Shown here: piece after piece, positions 7,749-11,777 of the stretch
Layout of the letters: each line of letters opens with the position of its first letter
How positions within the stretch are numbered: position 1 is the first letter of the stretch
Assembly: GCA_002492335.1 (NCBI GenBank)
Contig: DKYD01000105.1
Span: 1-11,777, forward strand
Direction of reading: 5' to 3'
Length of the DNA: 11,777 bases
From: Lachnospiraceae bacterium UBA7109
Lineage (GTDB): Bacteria > Bacillota > Clostridia > Lachnospirales > Lachnospiraceae
Made by a program: the position numbers and the translations under genes
Notes under the pieces: generated by a model
What the model saw: the letters and a program-made list of their open reading frames with translations, nothing else
Databases searched by the model: none
What the model was told of the DNA's origin: nothing

Positions 7749-8132
7749 ATGAAAGAGACAATCAGAATGATTTTGGCAGCTTTTATGTTATTATGTTTGA
7801 CCGGATGTTCTCAAAAGGAAGCATCCGTGGTTAAGACCTATGAAGTGACTGAATCAGAACTTATTGATGGATATTTTGAGAATAATAAGCTGGTTACTAT
7901 TGCTAAGTATTATGAAATGAGTGATGCTACCTGGAAAACAGATGATTGTGCATATCAATATAGATTAGAAATTAGTGGGAGAATGAACAATGCGGCTGAA
8001 GACAACACTTTTGTCTATTTAAGTAATATAAAAGATATTACATTTGATCAGGCGTGGAAAGCAAGTGGACTTAGCAGTAATATGAATGATTACTTCAAGG
8101 AAGAAGATGCAAAACTTGTGGCTATGAAATAG
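7749..8132 (+). CDS. Small lipoprotein of unknown function
   Basis: I do not recognise a named family. The 127-residue protein begins MKETIRMILAAFMLLCLTGC, a short signal peptide ending in the lipobox LTGC with lipidated Cys20. It should therefore be anchored to the outer face of the membrane. The mature part is soluble, rich in Asp, Asn, Tyr and Lys, with no further cysteine except one at about residue 69, and no membrane segment. I chose ATG 7749, with GGGAGG ten bases upstream. The frame is open back to an ATG at 7614, but that longer form would bury the signal peptide behind 45 residues and start upstream of the TATAAT promoter. The ECF sigma and anti-sigma genes follow 147 nt later, so a role in the same envelope response is possible but not shown. 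Confidence 0.8.
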   Translation: MKETIRMILAAFMLLCLTGCSQKEASVVKTYEVTESELIDGYFENNKLVTIAKYYEMSDATWKTDDCAYQYRLEISGRMNNAAEDNTFVYLSNIKDITFDQAWKASGLSSNMNDYFKEEDAKLVAMK

Positions 8133-8157
8133 ATAATTCCAATTTGTATAAGCAGAT

Positions 8158-8184
8158 CGGCGGCAGGAGAATATCTTGCCGCCG
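8158..8184 (+). terminator. Stable GC hairpin after the lipoprotein gene, poor U-tract
   Basis: CGGCGGCAGGA (8158-8168) pairs with TCTTGCCGCCG (8174-8184), an 11-bp stem with one G-T pair. It is followed by TACTATATATT rather than a T-run. It may be a weak terminator or an RNA-stabilising end, and some transcription could continue into the sigma gene. Confidence 0.5.
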
Positions 8185-8228
8185 TACTATATATTGGTAG
8201 AAAAATCTATACTTTTTAAAAAATATTT

Positions 8229-8257
8229 TGTAAGATTTTGCTTTTTGCGAGGTCTTA
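8229..8257 (+). promoter_or_regulatory. Candidate ECF-type promoter of the sigma operon
   Basis: TGTAAG (8229-8234), a 16-nt spacer and GGTCTT (8251-8256) fit the layout of ECF promoters, which typically read TGAAAC/TGTAAC-N16-CGTC. It lies about 25 nt before the sigma start codon, and many ECF sigma factors activate their own genes. The match is approximate, and no convincing sigma-A promoter competes in this gap. Confidence 0.4.
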
Positions 8258-8279
8258 TAGGTAAAAGGGGGGTGGCAGC

Positions 8280-8783
8280 GTGACAGAGCTCGAGAAAATA
8301 TACCGGACTTATTTTGATGATGTGTATTTATATATCCGCAGACTGTCCGGTGACGAAAATATAGCAGAAGAAATTACGAGTGAAGCATTCTTCAGGGCTA
8401 TGCGCGGGCTTAGCACTTTTCGTGGCGATTGCGATATTCGTGTGTGGCTTTGCCAAATTGCAAAAAATTGTTATTACACGCATTTGAAAAAGTCAAAGCA
8501 GATGAACAGGATTGATGATGTGGAATTTTCAGAATTGCCGTCTGAAGAAAGTACAATTGAAGAACAATGTATGAAACACGAGGAAGCCGCACGGATAAGA
8601 GCGGTTTTGCATAATGTATCGGAGCCATATAAAGAGGTCTTTATGTGGCGGGTTTTTGCAGAACTGAGCTTTAAACAAATCGGACAAATATTCGGTAAAT
8701 CAGAGAATTGGGCTTGTGTGACCTACCACCGGGCCAAAACAATGATGAAATCAAGACTGGAGGGAAAATCTTATGAGAAATGA
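8280..8783 (+). CDS. ECF-type RNA polymerase sigma factor
   Basis: The protein should direct RNA polymerase to a stress or envelope regulon. At 167 residues it has only the two domains usual for ECF sigma factors. Region 2 spans about 5-72 (YRTYFDDVYLYIRRLSGDEN, then IAEEITSEAFFRAMRGL and VWLCQIAKN). Region 4 spans about 104-158 with a helix-turn-helix in LSFKQIGQIFGKSENWACVT that reads the -35 box. A polar linker (75-100) joins them. The start is GTG at 8280 behind a G-rich Shine-Dalgarno sequence (GGGGGGTGG, 8267-8275). The gene overlaps the next by 11 nt, so sigma factor and regulator are probably translationally coupled. The inducing signal and targets cannot be read from this window. Confidence 0.92.
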   Translation: MTELEKIYRTYFDDVYLYIRRLSGDENIAEEITSEAFFRAMRGLSTFRGDCDIRVWLCQIAKNCYYTHLKKSKQMNRIDDVEFSELPSEESTIEEQCMKHEEAARIRAVLHNVSEPYKEVFMWRVFAELSFKQIGQIFGKSENWACVTYHRAKTMMKSRLEGKSYEK

Positions 8784-9699
8784 GTGCAGCATCATACGAG
8801 ATCTTTTACCACTGTATGCGGAAAATATGGTAAGTTCCGATACAGCAGCATTTGTTGAGGAACACCTGAAAAAATGTGCGGCTTGCAGAAAGGAATATGA
8901 GGGAATCAGGGAACCTCGGCCGAAGCAGGAAATATCTTCCGCCGCACCATTGTTAAAACTTCACCGGAAGATGAAAGCAAGGAGGATACAGACGATTGCT
9001 CTGACTGCCTTATTTGTGACAGCATTATTGGTATCAGCCTTTGCCGTGCTGGATGCTCCAATTTACCTGCCTTATTCTGAAGATCTGATTACTGTTGAGC
9101 CTGTCGGTGACAGCGGATTAAGCATTGTTTTTGATAAAGCAGTAACAAATTTTGACTATACGATTTACTCTGATCCGGGCGGAAAGAATTTCTACTGCTG
9201 TGACATTCAGGCGTGGACTTCCCTCTGGGATAAATGGTTTTCAAAGGAAAAGGGAGAACTGTCCACGATTGTAAATCCGAAAAAGCCTTATCCTGTTACT
9301 GTAGAATATCTTCCAAATGATGGAAGCGAGAATATCTGCATTTATGGAGATACGTGCATTGACAGAGGTATCTCATTACCAAGGCTGTCTCTTGGATACT
9401 ATCTCATTCTCGCAGTAACGGCATTGGCAGTTTTGGGAATTGCATGGCTTTTCACTCGCAGGAAAGCAGAAGTACGTGTCTGGATAGAGCGCATGGGTTT
9501 GTATCCGGCTGCCTATATCATCAGCCACTTTATCGTATCCGGCATCAACTGGGCTTCTTATTCATTGCCTCGTGATTTCGCCCTTATCGTTTTTATATCG
9601 ATCCTGTTGTATAGCGGTTTATTGTTGGCACATAATATTTGGAGATTAAAAAGGGAAATTAAGGAAATGAATCAATACTTTAAAGAAGGGCATCGCTGA
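8773..9699 (+). CDS. Membrane-bound zinc-finger (zf-HC2) anti-sigma factor
   Basis: This is the likely partner that holds the preceding sigma factor inactive at the membrane. Of 308 residues, the N-terminal part carries the zinc-binding anti-sigma motif: Cys5 and then HLKKCAAC (His31, Cys35, Cys38). A membrane segment follows at 72-93. An external domain (94-205) has four cysteines: Cys142, Cys143, Cys189 and Cys195. Three more membrane segments lie at about 206-227, 243-260 and 268-290. Basic residues at 228-240 and 291-308 fit cytoplasmic sides, giving an even number of crossings with both ends inside. Four segments exceed the single one of classical RsiW-like factors. ATG 8773 lies inside the sigma gene, with the GGAGG at 8759-8763 as ribosome binding site. 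The stop codon sits in the loop of the following terminator. The call rests on the motif and the gene pairing; the sensed signal is unknown. Confidence 0.85.
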   Translation: MRNECSIIRDLLPLYAENMVSSDTAAFVEEHLKKCAACRKEYEGIREPRPKQEISSAAPLLKLHRKMKARRIQTIALTALFVTALLVSAFAVLDAPIYLPYSEDLITVEPVGDSGLSIVFDKAVTNFDYTIYSDPGGKNFYCCDIQAWTSLWDKWFSKEKGELSTIVNPKKPYPVTVEYLPNDGSENICIYGDTCIDRGISLPRLSLGYYLILAVTALAVLGIAWLFTRRKAEVRVWIERMGLYPAAYIISHFIVSGINWASYSLPRDFALIVFISILLYSGLLLAHNIWRLKREIKEMNQYFKEGHR

Positions 9700-9725
9700 A
9701 ATGCGGTGCCTTAAATAGCTTTTTC
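9686..9725. terminator. Probable bidirectional terminator between the sigma operon and the DUF5721 gene
   Basis: GGCATCGC (9689-9696) pairs with GCGGTGCC (9703-9710) around a 6-nt loop, with one T-G pair. On the + strand TTAAATAGCTTTTTCT follows; on the - strand CCTTCTTT follows. The converging genes share it, and the + strand stop codon lies in the stem-loop. Confidence 0.6.
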
Positions 9726-9732
9726 TGACAGT

Positions 9733-10200
9733 TTAGTCTTCGATTTTTTTTGCAAAAAAATCCTGCACCGATCTGTCCCATTCCTGCTCCAGACTTTTGT
9801 CCATAGTAAATGTATGCATGGAGGTTCCGGTTATGCATTGCAGCGTCTGCCCGTCATAATGCAGATTCAGGTACAGCCCCTGTACCTCTTCCGGGCGGAA
9901 CGCTATCTCGTGACGGAGCAAAAAGGCTTTTGTGTCCCCGGGGGCAAGAGAAAGGATGATTTTGAAGTTCAGAGGAGTGCGCTTGCCGCGGATGATGGCA
10001 AGAAAAAATTCTTGTACCTCTTTCCAGCAAGAATATTCTCGTTCCGGTTTTTCGTCGAAAAAGTCCTTGTGAAGATATCCGTCAATACAAAATTTGTTAT
10101 AGGTTGTAACTTCTCCGCTGATAAAGGTAAAACGGTGAAAAGTGGACTTCAGAAGAAGATGTGACATGCAGGATTTTGCGTTTAATTCAAGTACGATCAT
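9733..10200 (-). CDS. DUF5721 family protein, function unknown
   Basis: A 155-residue soluble protein without signal peptide or membrane segment, so cytoplasmic. From memory it matches the DUF5721 style of Lachnospiraceae: FHRFTFISGEVTTYNKFCID near 21-40, then GYLHKDFF (41-48), the charged YSCWKEVQEFF (56-66), RGKRTPLNFK (71-80), and a C-terminal half with VQGLYLNLHYDGQTLQCITG (106-125) and the TFTMDKSLEQEWD segment (130-142). No catalytic motif is apparent, and I know of no experimentally assigned role. The start codon (complement of 10198-10200) is preceded by AAAAAGGAG with 5 nt spacing. The gene is a single unit, convergent with the sigma operon and divergent from the SGNH operon. An inverted repeat, TGATAA-N7-TTATCA (10225-10243), lies just upstream. 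The family label comes from recalled resemblance and should be confirmed by a profile search. Confidence 0.75.
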   Translation of the reverse strand: MIVLELNAKSCMSHLLLKSTFHRFTFISGEVTTYNKFCIDGYLHKDFFDEKPEREYSCWKEVQEFFLAIIRGKRTPLNFKIILSLAPGDTKAFLLRHEIAFRPEEVQGLYLNLHYDGQTLQCITGTSMHTFTMDKSLEQEWDRSVQDFFAKKIED

Positions 10201-10224
10201 AAGAACTCCTTTTTATTATTTATA

Positions 10225-10243
10225 TGATAATCTTATCTTATCA
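10225..10243. repeat. Inverted repeat upstream of the DUF5721 gene
   Basis: TGATAA (10225-10230) and TTATCA (10238-10243) flank a 7-nt spacer that itself contains TTATC. It lies 25-43 nt upstream of the minus-strand start codon, where a promoter or operator is expected. No convincing -35/-10 pair was found for that gene. Confidence 0.35.
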
Positions 10244-10270
10244 AAAAAAACTGTGGAATGCACGATAAGT

Positions 10271-10299
10271 TTGACTTTTATTATAAAAAACAGTAGAAT
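10271..10299 (+). promoter_or_regulatory. Sigma-A promoter of the SGNH-DUF4358-MBOAT operon
   Basis: TTGACT (10271-10276), a 17-nt spacer and TAGAAT (10294-10299). Transcription would start near 10306, giving a leader of about 57 nt before the SGNH start codon. Confidence 0.75.
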
Positions 10300-10362
10300 A
10301 ATTGTGTATGTGAACTATATGGGTAAAGCAGGAAAGCATACATACGGATGAGGAGAGTTAAT

Positions 10363-11145
10363 ATGAAAAAAAACAGACGTTCCGGAGAGGAAGACAAGGT
10401 GCTTCGTTTTGCAGTGATTGCAGTGATTGTTTTGTTTTTGATTGGGGCTGTTGCAATTGCGGTAAGAATGATGAATCTGCGCGTGGATGTCTCTGAGGGC
10501 GAGAAAAAATTAAAAGAGTTGTGTAAAGCGGATGTACAGGAAGTTGAGGGAAAGATACAGGAGCTTGAAAAAGCGGAGAAACTGGCAGACGAGGAGTGGC
10601 AGAATCGTCCGAATAATGAAAAATTTGCGGGAAGTCTTGTGATGGGAGATTCTATTACGCAGGGGTTGTATGTGTATGAGATTCTTGACAGTTCTCTCGT
10701 AGTCGCGAAAAAGGGTGTGGGAGTGCGCTCTCCTGACAAAACGGGTTTGTCTGATATGATAAATCAGGTTATTTCTGCAAAGCCGCAGAACCTTTTCCTT
10801 GCATTCGGCATGAATGATATTGTGGCTGCAGGAGGAGATGCAAATGTGTTTTCTGCGGATTATAAGGTTGTATTAGAGACACTTAAGGAGGGACTTCCGG
10901 ATACAAAGATTTATGTAAACAGTGTTCTGCCAGCGAGTCAGACGGTTGTGGCAAAAGACGCGCGTTATGGAAAAGTGCCGGAATATAATGAAAGTCTGAA
11001 GGCATTATGTGCAGAAGAAGAGATTACATTTATAGATAATACAGGTCTTGTGACAGAAGAGTATTATGAAGTTGATGGTATTCATATGAAAAAGGCATAC
11101 TATCAGAGCTGGATAAATCAAATGGCAGTGGAGGCGGATCTGTAA
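10363..11145 (+). CDS. Membrane-anchored SGNH/GDSL hydrolase (possible surface-polymer O-acyl transfer)
   Basis: A 260-residue protein with one N-terminal membrane segment (14-36), a short external coiled coil (about 44-78) and an SGNH catalytic domain. The blocks are visible: GDSIT (95-99) with nucleophile Ser97, the oxyanion Gly near 118-120, GMND (149-152) with Asn151, and DGIH (238-241) with the Asp/His pair. The chosen start is ATG 10363, seven bases after AGGAG at 10351-10355. An in-frame ATG at 10348 precedes that site, so it was rejected. The gene opens an operon with DUF4358 and an MBOAT acyltransferase. Known MBOAT-SGNH pairs, such as those for alginate or peptidoglycan O-acetylation, pass acyl groups across the membrane and then to a polymer. 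By analogy this protein may finish that transfer, but plain esterase activity is also possible. Confidence 0.87.
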   Translation: MKKNRRSGEEDKVLRFAVIAVIVLFLIGAVAIAVRMMNLRVDVSEGEKKLKELCKADVQEVEGKIQELEKAEKLADEEWQNRPNNEKFAGSLVMGDSITQGLYVYEILDSSLVVAKKGVGVRSPDKTGLSDMINQVISAKPQNLFLAFGMNDIVAAGGDANVFSADYKVVLETLKEGLPDTKIYVNSVLPASQTVVAKDARYGKVPEYNESLKALCAEEEITFIDNTGLVTEEYYEVDGIHMKKAYYQSWINQMAVEADL

Positions 11146-11627
11146 TGAAGAAACGCAGGATAGATATCATTAATATATTAAAGTACGCCATGGTGGTTGT
11201 CATCATTGCATATGTGGCTGTTTTGCTTGCGCGGCAGGGTGGAGATGCACCGATGAAGGAAGTGACGAAACAGGTAGTTGACGCAATGAAGACAGAAGGG
11301 ATGGAATCCGCAGGAAGCCAGGAATTGAAGCGGTATTATGGACTGAACGAGAATGATTATGAATCCGTTGTACTATACGTTCCAAATGATGTCATGGGAG
11401 TCAATGAACTCCTGGTTGTCCGCCTGAAAAATGAAGGTCAGGCAGAGGCGGTGGTAAAAGCGGCGCAGAAGCGTCTGGATACACAGACAGAGAGCTTTGA
11501 AGGATACGGAGCGGAACAGACGAAACTTCTGAAGGCAGCGGTGCTTGATGACAGGGGAATGTATGTGTTTCTGGCGGTCGGAAAGAATGCAGACAAGGCA
11601 TACGATGCGTTTAAAAAAAGCTTATAG
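11145..11627 (+). CDS. DUF4358 family membrane-anchored protein
   Basis: A 160-residue protein with a basic N-terminus, one membrane segment (about 12-28) and an external domain. It matches from memory the DUF4358 pattern, seen most clearly in NELLVVRLKNEGQAEAVVKA (87-106) followed by KRLDTQTESFEGYGAEQTKL (109-128) and RGMYVFLAVGKNADKA (137-152). There are no cysteines and no evident catalytic residues, which suggests a structural or accessory role. ATG 11145 overlaps the upstream stop codon by one base (TAATG), with GGAGG at 11130-11134, so it is translationally coupled to the SGNH gene. The MBOAT gene starts 31 nt later. The company suggests an accessory subunit of the acylation machinery; no function is established that I can cite. 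Confidence 0.85.
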   Translation: MKKRRIDIINILKYAMVVVIIAYVAVLLARQGGDAPMKEVTKQVVDAMKTEGMESAGSQELKRYYGLNENDYESVVLYVPNDVMGVNELLVVRLKNEGQAEAVVKAAQKRLDTQTESFEGYGAEQTKLLKAAVLDDRGMYVFLAVGKNADKAYDAFKKSL

Positions 11628-11658
11628 AAGAATATAGTAGAAAGAAGAAACGAAAGAG

Positions 11659-11777
11659 ATGCTATTTAGCAGTATTGTATTTTTATTTACATTTTTACCA
11701 ATCATATTAATATTGTATTATATTGTGCCGAAGGTTTTTAAGAATTTTGTGATTCTTTTAGGCAGTCTTGCGTTTTA
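11659..11777 (+). CDS. MBOAT family O-acyltransferase (DltB/AlgI-like), 3' end outside the window
   Basis: Only 39 codons are present. They begin MLFSSIVFLFTFLPIILILY, followed by YIVPKVFKNFVILLGSLAF, the typical N-terminus of AlgI/DltB-like membrane-bound O-acyltransferases, with a first membrane helix, the VPK turn and the start of the second helix. These enzymes carry an acyl group across the membrane to a surface polymer. The frame is open to the window edge. The Shine-Dalgarno sequence is weak (GAAAGAG next to the ATG). It is third in the operon after SGNH and DUF4358. The catalytic histidine lies beyond the window, so activity cannot be checked here. Confidence 0.88.
   Translation, partial: MLFSSIVFLFTFLPIILILYYIVPKVFKNFVILLGSLAF

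Noticed and set aside
8267..8272. Run of six G before the sigma gene as a phase-variable tract
   Set aside because: Six bases is short for slippage control, and the run is sufficiently explained as a G-rich Shine-Dalgarno sequence.
9742..9762. GATTTTTTT/AAAAAAATC hairpin at the DUF5721 3' end as a terminator
   Set aside because: It is an A/T-only stem with a 3-nt loop inside the coding sequence for FFAKKIED, too weak to be a terminator.
10319..10351. Ten-codon frame MGKAGKHTYG in the SGNH leader
   Set aside because: No ribosome binding site precedes it and nothing suggests translation; the ending at the SGNH Shine-Dalgarno site is probably chance.

Overview
The window looks like chromosomal DNA of a low-to-mid GC Gram-positive anaerobe, most likely a Lachnospiraceae (Clostridium cluster XIVa) member. 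The reasons are AGGAG-type ribosome binding sites, purine-rich coding strands, a CIRCE heat-shock operator, and several proteins whose style I associate with that family: a large FtsX-like permease with a heptad-repeat stalk, DUF5721, DUF4358 and a GDSL/SGNH protein in front of an MBOAT acyltransferase. The family assignment is inference from protein style; no rRNA is present to confirm it.

Region 1 (1-5272, + strand) is a three-gene export or envelope-remodelling operon cut by the left edge: a HlyD/MacA-type membrane fusion protein (partial), a MacB/LolD-type ABC ATPase and a 1106-residue FtsX-family permease. Gaps are 6-7 nt, so the genes are probably translated in series. The fusion protein ends in an unusual acidic tail with no basic residues. 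The permease carries a coiled-coil hairpin of about 315 residues outside the membrane.

Region 2 (5273-7580) is htpG (Hsp90) with its own control region. A perfect CIRCE operator sits between two good sigma-A-like promoters, and a strong 16-bp intrinsic terminator closes the unit. HtpG is therefore predicted to be repressed by HrcA, unlike in Bacillus subtilis.

Region 3 (7581-9725) holds a small lipoprotein of unknown function, then an ECF-type sigma factor gene overlapping by 11 nt a gene for a membrane-bound zinc-finger anti-sigma factor. A TGTAAG-N16-GGTCTT element before the sigma gene may be an autoregulated promoter. The anti-sigma factor has four cysteines in its external domain.

Region 4 (9733-10200, - strand) is a DUF5721 protein, convergent with the sigma operon and divergent from region 5.

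Region 5 (10271-11777, + strand) begins with a good sigma-A promoter. It encodes a membrane-anchored SGNH hydrolase, a DUF4358 protein and the start of an MBOAT O-acyltransferase, which together suggest acyl (probably acetyl) transfer to a surface polymer.

I saw no rRNA or tRNA genes, CRISPR arrays, insertion sequences or phage genes. No gene-free stretch exceeds 300 bases; the longest, 7494-7748, holds the htpG terminator and the lipoprotein promoter.
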